Assembly (NCBI GenBank): GCA_038363925.1
Contig: JAQQWL010000011.1
Location: 1,984,001-2,048,000, forward strand
Direction of reading: 5' to 3'
DNA length: 64,000 nucleotides
Origin: Apiospora phragmitis
Taxonomy: Eukaryota > Ascomycota > Sordariomycetes > Amphisphaeriales > Apiosporaceae
A program made the translations under genes and the position numbers. Of this stretch, positions 10,308 to 23,197 are shown one piece after another (the stretch's first letter is position 1; the number at the start of each line of letters is the position of its first letter). The notes below the pieces were generated by a model that was not told where the DNA came from, searched no databases, and saw only the letters and a program-made list of their open reading frames with translations.

Positions 10308-13300
10308 AGTGTGCAGGATATTAGCCAGCAGTATAACCAATTTCATTAAATTAATACAAGCCTTGTTGCTCATTTTGGCATAGGCATCACCAATGTTTCC
10401 ACGCGTGGCTTTACGTGACTACGGAACGCTGATGCCTTTCATATTTTCTCGTCCCCGTTGTTTATCTTTCAAATGTTTTGTGTCGTTTGCGGAATTATAT
10501 TTATCTATAGTCTGGGCACAGCATTGGCAGCGAGGAAAGGGAATGTTATCTTGTCCAACACATGGAACAAGCCAAGGCCGTGATAGTGGAAGGGCCAGCC
10601 AGGGTCGGGACACGAGACCTTGAGTGCTGGGCCCGCTCACATGGCTTCGTCAGAGGTTCCTTGCGGATGAGCTTGGAAGGATGTAGTAACATGGTAGTGC
10701 CTACTTTAGGGGCTATGAGATCAGAAAAAATGTCTATTTCACTCGGTGGCATATCAGTTGGAAATGAGGACCGTGACAGTTAGGGGCTGAGGACAGCTTA
10801 TGAGACTTGCTGCCAATCTTCAGTATATATCAGCCATACAAAGCTCCGTCTCGAATACAGCATCAAGGTCATGCTGTTGTTCATGCTCCCAGGGTGGGGG
10901 TTGTCGGGAAATAACATCAACCGTAAGAGCAAACAGGGGCTCCAATCAACTAAGCCGAGGAAATGAAATTGAACCGCAAGGCTCAAAGATCATCCCCAGA
11001 CAATGTCGGCGAAAACTACATGTTTGTTCAAGCTTACCACGAGGTATCGTGGACAATAAGAGCAGCCCAATGATGTATGCCCATTTACTGCTAAGCGCGA
11101 GGTTCTGGCGCAATATACCCAATGACTATGAAATGGCTCAACTTCTGTGATGCTCAGACCACAAATCATTCTCTCCCAACTCATGGTATTGCCATGTCGG
11201 GATACTCCAATAAAGACATCTCCGGCAGCGAGCTCTTGAGCTTGGTTGATAACCACCAGACCTCCTGGATGGACGATCACGATAAATTTCGTGGCGCATG
11301 AGGAGGCGCCCAGTAATCTAGTAGTAGAATATTCAAGGTGGCCTTGCTTGGAAGTGCCGGAAATAGGTAGTTATCCTTCCAAACATCTATCTGAGCCCAG
11401 GATCTGTGATGATTGCTTGATAAATGGTATTTCCGCGCCTCGATTTCAAACATCGCCTCGGGGACTGAGATAACGGCCAGCTCCGGTGCAACCCTCTCGC
11501 CGCCCCATGGTTGTTATATATCTCGCATGTTAGGTGGCGTTCTAATGCCAGGTACGCAACACATCCCATGTAGATCACGTTTCTTTCCCTGGTCTGGCCT
11601 GGACCATTGATATGGACGAAAGGGGGACTAGGCCTCGGGGATGTCCTGATGGTGGTGTTGGAGAAGCAGCCAATAGGCGAGGCGGCACAACAACAACACT
11701 TTGCCCTCTCACCTCTGGTTGAGATAGAGCTAGCCTGGTCGTCTCCCACTCGTGCTGGTGGGCTGGGGGTGGGTTCGTTCTTTCTGGTTGTCACATATGC
11801 GTTGGCGTTGAGCATGTCGCCCGAATAGGCAATGAGCTTCGCAGCTCGTTCGGCAGAGTGACGCAGACACCCTTGCGAAAAGCCCCGACCTTCTGGAACG
11901 GCGCTAGAAGCAGTCGGAGCGTAGTGGTGGGTGGTTGTGAGATGCCGGTAACTGATCACATCATGGGCTTGTCGACAATGCCAGCGTCATTGTGCAACGT
12001 GCAGAAGAAAAAGCAATTTCTGACAAGCTCACCGGCCTCACGTGCACGCAACGCATGCTGGCCCTCTTCTGGAAATCGGTCAAGCTGTTGGAGACGATGG
12101 TGCCTATATCATGAAGCTCTATGTGCGTGGCTGTCAAAGTTGTCAACGTATCATCTTTCGCGCTACTGTCTGTAGCCCCAATACAAGACGGCGATCAAGG
12201 TGGTGATGTCGGTTGCACCAGTGTAGTATACAATCGCCGCCTCCAAACGTAAGCGTCGGCGTGCATGTTGCAATTCCAGGCTAAGCGACACCCGAGTAGT
12301 ATCACCATGCCGGTCCGTCGGTGAACGGAAAAGGGATCCGCTCTGGAAAACGGGCTGCGTTTGGTTCCCAGGGTTGCCAAGCTCGAGTGCCTAAAGCGGT
12401 AGGAGCCGCGGATGGGGACGCCTGATTGGTTCGCCTCGTCATTTGATGGATCTCCTCTGGTCTCAGCCTTTTGCAGAGCTCCGAGGAGATATAAGATCCC
12501 AATCTGCCACGATCCTTGGCCGTACATTACGAATGTCACCATTCCGTCTCACTTGCGTCGAGACCCCTTACGGAAGGCAAGCCACAAGCGCGATCTTGTT
12601 TTACACTGCTTCTATGTATCAACCTTGTATGGTGGTCACGAGCGCATAGCGAGCCGTTATTAGAAGGATTGAGGCAGGCAGCCAAGCCAAACAACTAATA
12701 CACATACGTGATCCTGGCTGACCGCTAATGGCAAAGGCCGCATCTTCGGTCAACACAGCGAGGGAGTCATCTCGATAGCTCCAACCCTCCCACACTGGAC
12801 AGATCATGATAGACACTTTGGGCATTGCAATCCATAACATTGAAGATACCGAGATAGCAAGGCAGAGAGAGGACGTGATTGATTGGTACAGCTACTGGAC
12901 TTTGGGGTCATGTACCAAGCGGTTCAAGCGTAAATCTCCTGACGGGTGACGACAAGGGAAAGTCAGTAAAGAGGGGTACCTCCATCATTTCCCAGCCCTG
13001 GGGAACCGAGAACAACCAGCTGATCACGAAAAAATAGATGTTGCAGCAGCAGCGCTACAGGGGGGTAATGATGCAGGTTCTTCAGGTGTGTTGCCAGGGA
13101 GCCTGACTGGAGGTGGAAGCCGTTCTCGGCGCCTTGCGATGTTTCCCTACATGTCTTGGCGCCGGAGACTCCGACCTTACCCCAGATTCACAGTAACCAA
13201 TTATACCACAATGCTTCGGGTGGACGTTTCTTCGTTTTGATGCTGATAGACTATGCGTGTTCAGTGCCCAGAATCATCAGATTGGCCAATGATGCCCACG

Positions 13301-15531
13301 ATTGGGCCGCACAGCAAACGGTCTAGGCGATCATCTTTGTTGACTTGTGAGATCTTTGCTAGTCGTTTGCCACGATCTGTATATCCAATCAATGTCTTCT
13401 AACGCCATGCGATCAGAGGACGCCTCGAAAGGAGTCTCAATACTCCTAGAATTTGCTATCCGGCAAAAACAGACTCGCCTGTCTACGCCTTCAGGCCGAG
13501 CTCCAGTACTTGGCATTTTAGTACAGAAGTCGATTGTAGACATTGCTTTTCCTGTAAAGAATGACGGTTGAATTGATAGGTTAGAACTGAACAGGAGTGC
13601 TTCCACTAACTTGTCGTCCTTGATGATATATAGGTATCTACTTATAGAATGAGTTGGTGGTTGTTAAGGGAATAAGGTCTCCGGAACCGGACAGCACACT
13701 TGGCGGGAGTCGCCGCCTCACGAGTACTGACTGTCTACAGATACCCACTTGTTCATCGATGAACAAGGCTGACTGGAGAAGCTGATCTGGAAAGCGACGT
13801 GGAGGTAACTTGCCGGTATCAGGAGAAATGCGTTTGGGAGAATTGTAGTCTTCAACGGGAATTCCTCGTGTATCCAGGCGAGTCCAGAGTACGAAGCGAG
13901 GAGGATGCCCTATTACTATACCAGATGCATAATGGCGTATATACGCCCCAGCAGTTACATTAGAATATGTACGTTATGTAGCAGGGCTGAATTCAGGCAC
14001 AGAAATGTAGAGGATGGTTGTTGTCAAGCTGCAACGCGGAGCGGGTTTGGTTTTGGTTCCTTGGATTTTGGATTTCTATTACTTTAAAATAACTCGACCC
14101 CAGACCCGACCCTCGAAATTTCAACTGTACACGACATGTCTGCCTACCCACTCTCCACAACCACTTGAAGGCCGCATCGTTTGTTGTCGAATCTTGTTCT
14201 TGGCACTGCACTTGGGAGTTCATCTCTTGTCTCATCAATCCCCGAGACGATACTCATTCACCGCGTTGTTGCGTCCGCGTGTAGGGGTGGATGTCAGGCG
14301 TCCTCAGGAATCCATTGCGGTACTGCTAACTCCACTAAAGAGTGAGACCTTCGTCGACCTGTTCCACTGCCAGACTGCCAAAGTCGGAACTCTATATTTC
14401 CCATCGAGCACCCAGATGGACAGCCACCAGCTGTATTCAAAACACATCACACTCACTCCTACCACGGCTTGAGTGTACCTACCGGATTCAGTAGAATCTA
14501 CTGTCCCCTACTGCGTACATCCCAGAAGAGGAGGGCAAAAGCGAACCTGACTTGCAAGTGGATCAAGCTCAATTTGGAGACGTAGTGCAGCGCTTGCAGG
14601 TGGTTTTATTTGCTTGGCCCGGGTGTCCTCGAACGATTCCAACTATTCCGTCCCACCCCTAGGCCTGCAAGTACCAGTACCGCCTGCGTATAACTCCGTA
14701 CGCCACAACCAATCCCCATATTAGTCTACACACCTGGCCTGCCCTTTTGCCGGCGCAACATCAAGCGGATCTATCTTCTACCTACCTAACAACCTCCCGA
14801 GCCAAGTACTGGAAAAGTTTTGTGGTCGCCCTTGCAGCCGAAAGACCTTGGAACTTACAAGCTCACAGTATCGTACATCAAATCCATTGCCTGCCTTGCA
14901 GTTTTAGGACGAGACCTAAGGGCCGAAACTCCAAGAGTTCTCTATACACCAGAGTATATTCTACATACTGCTTCCACTCTTCCCTCTATACCGGATACTT
15001 CTCTGGCGCCCTTCTCCCCATTTTGTTACAAACCATTACATAAGAACCCGTCCGCCGTGTTTCTTCTTGTCACCAAACCACTTGTCACCACATACAGCAC
15101 CACCCTTATCTCTGACTGTCTTCGCCCAACGACCTACCTAATCTGAGGCTCTACATCCCCCCCCCCCCGGAACCGCTTGGATCACTTCTGAGTCTCAACT
15201 GAGATTCCCCCTTCTCGAGCTGTTGGACCCCGGCTTCCCCAGATTATGTATTGATTAGCGTTGCAGACACGCGCTTCAGTGCCGAAAAAACCCTGGAATC
15301 GGACATTTTTGGTGTGTCTCGCCATCGCCGGTTGTTGTGTCTTTTTTTGGTTTGCCTCGATACCTGGTACACATCACTTACACAGAGTTTTGCCCGAACA
15401 AGGGAAACCCACTCACTCACGCCAACGCCGGCATCCCGTATAACTCTTGTATCATCGTTCCTTTCTCACGTCGCTTGTGAGAGGCGTTTGCCGACCGAAC
15501 CGGCAATCGTCTCCTAAAGTCAGAAATTGAC
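10308..15531. other. Gene-poor intergenic region, 5.2 kb
   Basis: Apart from the weak minus-strand candidate described separately (11955-12840), no gene is supported. The 14.6-15.5 kb part is strongly pyrimidine-rich, with a 12-C run at 15157-15168, and looks like the promoter and long 5' leader of the bZIP gene. An open frame at 13331-13606 on the minus strand (91 residues) looks mildly coding but has no match I recognise. Other frames lack ATG starts or overlap on both strands. Confidence 0.5.
11955..12840 (-). other. Possible unrecognised gene or decayed gene
   Basis: Four consecutive minus-strand segments look coding but lie in different frames. The first begins with an ATG at 12840 (MLWIAMPKVSIMICPVW...) and ends at a consensus GTATGT donor near 12709. 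A second (about 12500-12302) contains SELCKRLRPEEIHQMTRR and WQPWEPNAARFPE. A third (about 12270-12160) contains EAAIVYYTGATDITTLIAV, a likely membrane segment. A fourth (about 12110-11960) contains RLQQLDRFPEEGQHALRARE. The order and spacing fit exons of one multi-exon gene, possibly with frame breaks, but I could not close a full splice model. I recognise no family. It could equally be a remnant. Confidence 0.22.
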
Positions 15532-17011
15532 ATGTCCGACAAGATGTCCATTGATAAGAAAGACCCTTCTAAGGAGAATTCGGAGGATGAGTCCCCCGTC
15601 TCAACTCCGGAGCATGAAGCTGGTCCTTCCATCCCTTCGGAGAACCAACCGGCCAAGCGAAAGGGTGGGCGCAAACCCGTAAGTCGATTTCCCCTTGCTG
15701 ACGACCTGACAGCTCTGAATCACTGACTACACATTCTCCAAATATGTCGAAGTGTTTCAGTGCTGAAGGTTGCTGTCCTGAAGTCGCATCTCATTAACCC
15801 ATCCGTTGCTAGATATATGCCACCTCTGAAGAGAGGAAGCAGAGAAACCGGCAAGCGCAAGCTGCTTTCCGTGAACGGCGGACCGAGTATATCAAGCAGC
15901 TCGAGGAAACCATCCGAGTACATGAGGGTAATTTGACCAATCTTCAGGCTGCTCATCGCAGTGCCGCCGATGAGTGCTTGATGTTACGATATAAAAATTC
16001 CTTGCTTGAGAGAATTCTCCTGGAGAAAGGTAGTCATTAAATTTGAAGTCTCATTATCGCAACGCCAGCTAAATCAACATAGGTATTGACGTTCAAGCCG
16101 AGCTTCGAGCCAAGACAGGCAGCCCAAATCTTGGTCCCACACACATGGCACCGAATATGGTTCAACCTCCTCCTCTCCCACGGACTATGTTCAACAGACA
16201 TCACCATTCACGAAGGTCCGCCTCCAGCATCGCGCCAAAGCTTGAAGCCGTAACGAGCTCTTTGCCCCCGCCTCTTCATGGGCTCCAGGCTACCTCGTCC
16301 CCAAAGACGAGGCCCACACGCCCTCTCACGCGGCTTCCCCTACGAATCCAAATCCAAGTTTTGGCCAGCCGGTTACGTCGCCAACCACTGACCAGCCAGG
16401 CGTACGATCGGCACTACCCCAGCCGATGCGACCACCATTGCCTCCAATGCAGGGCCCAATGGCTGCAGCTGCTGCGCGTCAGCAAATGCTGCAGGCGGGT
16501 GCAAGCGCTGGAGCCAATCCCACTGCGCGGACAGCTCCCTTCTACCCGACCCCGTCCTTCCAGAACCATATCGAGCAACTAGGCAAGCTGACCCGTGTTA
16601 TTGATACCTATTTGATGGGGCTTTGGCGTACTAGACTAATTCCGTTGTACAGAGCAGGAGTATGATGCCCCAAACGACATGATTGACGAGGTCGAACCCG
16701 ATACGCCTGGCCCAGGCCCTTACCCGACACAGTACGCCGGTGGCCAGCAGCCGCAAGCGCACCAGGGCCACCAGCCTCACCACCAACCACCACAGCAGCA
16801 GCACGGCATGCCTATGCAATCGGTGGCGGGGGGAGCATCGGCACAGCAGGGTATGCCGCAAGGCGAGCAGCAAACTGGCCATAGCCAGGGGCAAGGGTAT
16901 CCAAGCATGACACAACTGCTGGACCCTGCTCTCGACTGGGACCCGTTCGGCTTGAGTGCTTCAATGCAATTCCCGACCCAGTTTTCGTTCGACACGAGCA
17001 ATATGCGATAA
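15532..17011 (+). CDS. bZIP transcription factor, one frame break
   Basis: Four exons (15532-15678, 15813-16029, 16083-16582, 16653-17011) encode about 407 residues. The basic region is EERKQRNRQAQAAFRERR, with the N-x2-(A)QxAFR signature of the fungal AP-1/Yap-like class; it is followed by a leucine-zipper-like helix (QLEETIRVHEGNLTNLQ...). The N-terminus is acidic and Ser/Pro-rich. The C-terminal half is rich in Gln, Pro, Gly and His and is likely an activation region. The protein should act in the nucleus as a DNA-binding dimer; its targets cannot be told from sequence. One base appears to be missing near 16252 (in GTAAC, after KLE): with it restored, exon 3 continues as ...PKDEAHTPSHAASP... 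and the total is 408 codons. The third intron uses a GC donor (see separate entry). I do not recognise the specific ortholog well enough for a symbol. Confidence 0.85.
16583..16652 (+). other. GC-AG intron in the bZIP gene
   Basis: The third intron of the bZIP gene begins GCAAGC and ends TACAG, 70 bases long. Removing it joins codons to read HIEQLEQEYDAPND in frame and connects the two coding frames exactly. No GT donor nearby gives a continuous frame. GC-AG introns are a known minority class spliced by the major spliceosome. Confidence 0.75.
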
Positions 17012-20000
17012 TAACAGAAACACTTGGAGGAGGCGGAGATCTGGCCTCAACAACTAGACCTGTCCCAAGAAGCTCCTGGATTCCACTCAGCCGCTTTGCT
17101 ATAGAACAGGGAGCTACGCTGTGGTTAACACGACTTCCAATGCTCTCTCGGTAGACCAACGAAGGCGCGCAAGACCTGTCAAGAAACACATAGCAGGCGG
17201 GCGCGACTATTAAGCTGGAACTTCGGGGCAACGGGATAGGCCTCTTTTATTATTTGATTCATACCATCTTTGGCACCTCCGGTGACCGGAAACATGGCCT
17301 CTTTGCCCGGCGATGCTCACGGGCTAATTTCAACGAGAGGGGCAGGGGAGGAACAGCATTGATACGATACCCATGGCAGGCGGTCACTGGTTTATTCTTG
17401 CGACAAATCACGGTTATTTCGGCGTTCACGACCATTTACCGGCAGAAAAAAGTTTTTGTTTCTTATATATTCCCTGCGTGTCGCAATCCCTAAAGGGACG
17501 GCACGGATCGTACAGGAGTACGGGATATCCAAAAAGTTGTTTTTTATTGCTTTCTTCAGTTCAAGAGATGGGCATCAAAATTCCCAAGCATGGCGGGTTA
17601 CAAGATTCAAGTCCTGTACATACCTATCATTTTTCTTGGCGGGGTATTATTCTATTCCGCTTGTACCCTCCATAGTTACTGTCTTTCAAGTTTGCTTCTT
17701 ACGTTCGGGTTAATGAGGACGGAGATTCACGGATGCTGTGCTGAAGAGCGTGGGATCCCCGGTTCACGGCACATACCCAAGGAATAAACCTAGGTAGGTC
17801 GGGGTTGTACATAGGAAAGTGTTTAGCTAGACTCCTTTCTCTTCTTCATGGGCATCATCATGGTGTAGACGCTGTATCTCAGGCTCAGCGGTGTATTGCC
17901 AAAAAGTACTACGGAGTAGTAGAGATTACTACTTGATTCTTTATTCGAATTACCTACTCCGCCTCATCTTCGTTCACTGCCCACATCGATTTTGCGCAAA
18001 TTTGCGGGCACCGGAAGTTTCAACTCCCTAGGCTCCGAACAATTGCAAGAATCCTTGTTCCCACATACAAATTGCATGCTGTACTCCGTAATGTATCTCC
18101 CTTCTTATGTGAGATGGAGTATGGCAACCAACAAAGTCCGCAAATAAGCGTAGCGTGCCGCACCTCGACCCTCGATTTAAACACGATGCAAAGTAAAGAG
18201 TAAGCGCACTTCTCGTTTCAAGAGACCCGAGACCCTGTCTGTATGTCTTCGCTCCGTCATCAAGTCTCTTCCAGCAACTCATGGAAGCTCCTCACGCACG
18301 CATTATCGTACATCGGCTTTAGTGGCGTGGAGCGGAAATCGGAGCTTGGCACAGCGACCCAGTAGGATCATTAACGAGACCGAACTAACTACTTTCACCA
18401 TAAACCAACTAACCTCTGAATAACCGTCAATAGATAGTAAATAGTAACGGCTATAGAATCGAGATGTTACACAGGGTCTTCTTTATTCGAGTGTTATGCG
18501 AGCGTAGGCAGCTTGTAGGAGTCTGGTCAACGGCACTTCTGAGCGATCCTGGCTTCAAAATCTCCGTCAGACGAGGTTTTCCCAAGCGGAGCCATGGGGC
18601 GACAACCGAACAGGTAGGCACTTTAAATTCCTCGCAGCTCAAGTGGGGCTTCGCACACAGAGGGCAACGACTCATTGTACCGGTACTTTCTGAAAGCTTC
18701 GTGTGGCTGGTGGTTTGCGTGGTTGTGCGTGCCGTGCATACCGGCCGAGGTTCGTGGGTTCGTGGCCATGGAGGGGTTGGTTGGCTCGTTCGCCCCGAAG
18801 CTGCCCAGGTTTGGGGAGGGACCAGCCAGGACTCGAATTCTTTCCACATCGGTCCAAAGGCCGGTGAACTGGCTCCGATTCTGCCCGGGCTTTGGTCATG
18901 ATGTGTGCTGTTTGACCGGCCTTCTGACTGTACCATGCGCGATTCCACACTACTGCGCATCGTGAGATGACGAAGGCCACTCGGTAGGCCCACGCGCGAT
19001 GTTCACTCGGCAACTGTGCGTCTCACGGCCGACACTTGCGGGCTGGACGTCGAACTCAACCTGCCCTCGTGATCGTGCCGGCCAGTTGTCTTTTCAAGCC
19101 TCCTCCGGAGCTAGTCACTAGTTGCTGTCCTCATGACCGCCAGCAACTTTCACTGACCTTGGCGAACACCAACCCCATCGATAGTACGAAGCAGACGCCG
19201 TGACGCCTGGTCTGGTCTAGATTGTCGTAGGCCATGAGTGGGTTTCGGTGCAAATGCCAAGCAGAGAGAGAGAGCTTCCCCCATTCGCCCAACTACTCCA
19301 ACGCACCCACCCACGAGCCACAGTCCCATGGCCCACAACGGTGGAGTGGGAGTTGGAGTAGCTTGGTAGCATCTTGGAGAGACCATGAATCTGGTCTCCA
19401 ACTGCGACAGCATTGCCGGCCAGGGCCGCCTTTCATCTCCAAGCCGCTCTTTACCAAGCGTCGTGCATCGTTGTTAGGTAACAGAGTCTCGTGCCAAGTG
19501 CCTCATTGCGTAACGTCCTCGTCGTGAACGAGTTTCGAAAGTCATCAGGATCGGTTGTTGTTCGTCCTTGCCATTGACGCTTGTCAACGTGTAGTCATCC
19601 ATCTCCACAGCCTCCTGGCTCCTGATGAGGACGGGCCTTAGCTGTGGAATAGAGGCACGAATCCCGGGATGATTGGTGCCGGTTGATGGAAGAGATGTGG
19701 ACGTTCACATGCCCATGAATGTAGAGAGTATGTAACTTGATGTTCGCTTAGTGCTGCGGACTACCACTTCAGTAAGAGAGAAAATGCAACACGGAAGATA
19801 AACGATGGCGGTCATCGTTGAGTCTGAGCACTTGCACAGGCATATTAACAGAAAGGGACATGATGATGACGGGACTGCCCTCTCGGAAATAGAGCACGGG
19901 TAAAACGAACAGAGAGAAGAACAACAGTCTGCTCAAGGAGCAGATAGAGGCGGGATGGTCTATTTATCAAGAGCTCTAGAAGGGCTGGGCTATCTGGTCA

Positions 20001-21675
20001 ACTGTCTCTTATCTCTCCGCAGACCTGCCTGTTTGCGGCATGTGTAATGTCAAGCACAGGCGCCGCGGGAGGCAGAGAGATAAGGGACGGTCTATTATTA
20101 TTATCAACCAAAAAACACCCCCGACGAATCCCACGCGCTGGTGCTACATACTTACATACCTGGTCAGAAGTTGAACACAGACGTTCGTTCCACCCCACGA
20201 TACGATGGGGTACATATCCCCGACAGTGACAACGGCGGGTTCAGATGTCTAAAACGTCGACAGTGGTTTGACCACATACACCCAGCCCACATATCGCTCT
20301 CCTCTACCAGACTGTACTCCGTACTAGTACATGATTTACTACGTAGTAAGTAGTATTTTGCCAACTTCAGTATGAATTCTGTTGGACTTGTCTGTCTTGG
20401 ATGACTCCAGTCGAGAGTTACAAAGAAAGATTGGAAGTTGGCATAGGCGACGAGGCATTAACATTTACAGGCTGCATATGTATACAGGCATAAGATAACT
20501 CTGCATTCGCTATTCCCGGCGGTTATCGTGAACTCGAGAAGTCACAGAGCTACCTAGCCGTCATGTTTGTCTGGCGGGTTACCAACCAAGTCTGCCACCA
20601 ATTCATTTGTCGCAGAATCTTCGGCGCACAACAGTCTACGCTCCCTTGGCAACACCTAGATGCATCCAGATGTAAACCGATCTCTCCAGTTTCTTCACAG
20701 CAATAGTTGTCAATTGCTCTGCTGCAAGTTCATAACACGCCTGGCAGTCTACAAGTCGTAGACTCGTAGTGAGCAAATGGACATTACCCGGGTCTACGTA
20801 ATGAATATTGGCTTTGCGTTGCAGCAGGTCGAAACCCTAATGAAGCTGCCACTGCATTGACCCGAACCCAAATTCCAATGCCCGAACGGCATTATTCTAG
20901 CTCCGGGTCATACCTATTGCTAAGTACACAAGCTCATAACCACTGGGCCAGTAAATACAGCAAGATGGGATGGTATTACCATGGAAGCTGTTTGAGTGCG
21001 TAGTACGTTGTGCAACTACGGTTTAATAAAACTGTACACAAGGTTATCGCTTTGAAATGGTTACGATGGTTGTATGGTATTAGGTGTAGGGTATGTATGA
21101 TTAGGTAGGGGTAGGGTATGCATTAATCAATTTGATCGATAAGAAAGGCAAGAGCGGGCCGTGACGTACCTCCCAAGTCTGGAAACTCCAGGGCGGGCTG
21201 TTTTTGACGTCCACAGAAATGGACGCTCGGGCCACTCGCTACTGTGTTTTTGGCCTTGGGGCTTTTTTTCGCTTTCCCATGGACATTGATTGTTGTGTGG
21301 ACAGCAAAATTCAGGCCTGCGCACCAAAAAAAGAAGATCAGGTCAAAGAAGTTTGAGGGAGCAGCTGGTAGCCAGCCACGCCACAGAGCAGCCAAACTGG
21401 GGAAACCTGAGAGCTCAGAGTGAAGAAAGGCCCCAATTGACCTGACGCATTTGGCCCAACCAATCCTTGAAATCGGCCGAACCACTAGGTCGACCACCAC
21501 GAGAGAGATTTCAATTCCCTATCGCACCTACAGGATATGACCTATTGCTAGGTTTGTATCCTTCCTCGTCTTCTTCCTCACTCCTCTCCTGTATCGACTT
21601 GATAGTCTCTTTTTGACTCGTTTGTCGTCCTTAAAGCTACGCCTTGCTGAAAGGCGATAAACAACTGACGGCACC
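17012..21675. other. Gene-poor intergenic region, 4.7 kb
   Basis: No gene is supported. Overlapping frames at 18451-18993 exist on both strands with no ATG-anchored model or motif. Three TACGGAGTA/TACTCCGTA copies are present (17910, 18082, 20315), and a perfect 14-base palindrome TTACTACGTAGTAA is at 20336-20349. The part from about 21.5 kb is the promoter and leader of the STM1-like gene. Confidence 0.5.
21553..21620 (+). promoter_or_regulatory. CT-rich core promoter tract of the STM1-like gene
   Basis: A block of almost pure C and T (CTTCCTCGTCTTCTTCCTCA and onward, followed by CTCTTTTT) ends about 60 bases before the ATG. Pyrimidine tracts of this kind mark transcription start regions of highly expressed fungal genes such as those for ribosomal and ribosome-associated proteins. 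The role here is inferred from position and composition. Confidence 0.5.
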
Positions 21676-23197
21676 ATGTCGGTCGCGTCCAAGGTACGTT
21701 CGGCTGCTTTTTTCGCAACCTTTGGTCCATTGCGCCCTCGTCCGTGAAGCTATTCCAAATCCCACATGACCCCTCACCTCACCTCCCCAGCCTCAGTGAA
21801 GCTGCAAGGAAAGCTATACACACCTACGTACCTCTGGGTGTGTGTGTCTTTGTGTGTGTTTGTGTTGTGTACGCGCGCATGTGTACATGGACACCTCCCC
21901 ACCACTGCGATCCTCGCACGTCGCCTTCAGCTATTCTGGGCGTTGCTGTCGAGATTTTCAACAAGACCGCCTTCGACCCAAATTTTGTCATGGACTACTG
22001 AGCTAACAATGCCTTCCAGAACCTGTTCGACCTCCTCGGTACGATTGAACTTATTCGCCCCAGCGGCCAATTTCGAGAGAAAGCTGCTGCTACGAGCGGG
22101 GTACGAAGTGCTAACCTAATTCAAACTATACAGGCAATGACGCCGATGGAGACTCCGACACCCCTTCCGGACCCGTCAAGACGGTAGACAAGAACACCAC
22201 GCGCACCACTAAGCGCACTGTTGAGCCCGTAGCTCCCGCCAAGTCCGTTACCGCTAACACTGGTGCTCGCCGTGGTCCTGGCGGCAACGAGGGAGGTTAG
22301 TACAAGAGCAAGGTCACAAAAAGCCAAGAATGGGAACTTACATGGGAACTTCGCAGCTTTCCGCGATAAGAACGCCGGCAGCTCCAGCAACCAGCGCCGA
22401 GGCACCGATGAGGCTACTCGTGGTGGTCCCCGCGGCGGCCGTGGCGCTCGCGAGCGAGGAGGCCGTGGTGGCCGCTACCCCCGTGAGCGTGATGACCGTC
22501 ACACCAAGAGCGCTCCCAGGTATGGCTAATCTATACTGCACCCTCGAAACCCCACTAACTATTTTTCAGCGGTTCCGAGAAGCAGGCTGCCCAGAGCTGG
22601 GGTGCTCAGGAAGGCGAAGCCGAGGCCAAGGATGAGCAGGTTGGCGAAGCCATTGCTCAGACTGAGCTGAAGGAGGCTACTGCTGAGGATGCCCAGAACG
22701 CTGATGTCATTCCCGAGGAGGAGGACAAGAGCGTCTCGTACACTGACTACCTCGCCCAGCTGGCTGAGAAGAAGCTGGCTCTTGGCGGTGGTCCCGACAT
22801 CCGCAAACCCAATGAGGGCAGCAAGGCTGACAAGAAGTGGGCTAGCGCCAAGGCTCTCGTCAAGGAGGAGACCGACTTCGTCTCCCCTACCGCCACCAAG
22901 ACCAAGCGTGAGCGTGAGCGCAAGGAGAAGCAAGTTCTCGATATTGATCAGCGCTACGTCGAGCCCGATCGTCCCCACGGTGGCCGTGGCGGCCGTGGTG
23001 GTGCCCGTGGTGAGGGTGGTCGTGGACGCGGCGAGGGTCGCGGCGGACGTGGCCGTGGCGAGGGTCGTGGTGGACGTGGCCGTGGCGGTGGTGAGTTCCG
23101 TGGCACTGGCGAGTTCCGCGGTGGACGCGGTGGCCGTGACAACGCTTCCTCCATCAACACCAAGGATGAATCGGCCTTCCCTAGTCTGGGCGCCTAA
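21676..23197 (+). CDS. STM1: Stm1/SERBP1-like ribosome-associated RNA-binding protein
   Basis: Five exons (21676-21693, 22020-22038, 22134-22295, 22357-22519, 22570-23197) give 329 residues. The first two exons encode only 6 and about 6 residues, and the first intron is long (326 bases). The N-terminus reads MSVASKNLFDLLGNDADGDS, the Stm1 N-terminal signature. An RGG-rich patch follows near residues 85-110, then the HABP4/PAI-RBP1-type core (YTDYLAQLAEKKL, KEETDFVSP). The C-terminal 75 residues are a GRGGRGRGEG tandem ending in NTKDESAFPSLGA. Yeast Stm1 and animal SERBP1 clamp the mRNA channel of idle 80S ribosomes and preserve them during starvation. Codon use is strongly biased, fitting high expression. 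All exon phases close exactly, with no frame break. Confidence 0.92.

Noticed and set aside
18800..18860. tRNA B-box-like string GGACTCGAATTC
   Set aside because: The flanking bases do not form a T-arm stem and no matching A-box or acceptor stem was found.
18451..18993. Long overlapping frames on both strands (180 and 145 codons)
   Set aside because: Neither has an ATG-anchored model with splice sites, motif or codon bias; mutual overlap on both strands suggests chance in GC-rich DNA.
21123..21500. 125-codon minus-strand frame before the STM1-like gene
   Set aside because: It falls in the promoter region, its start is doubtful and the composition is not protein-like.
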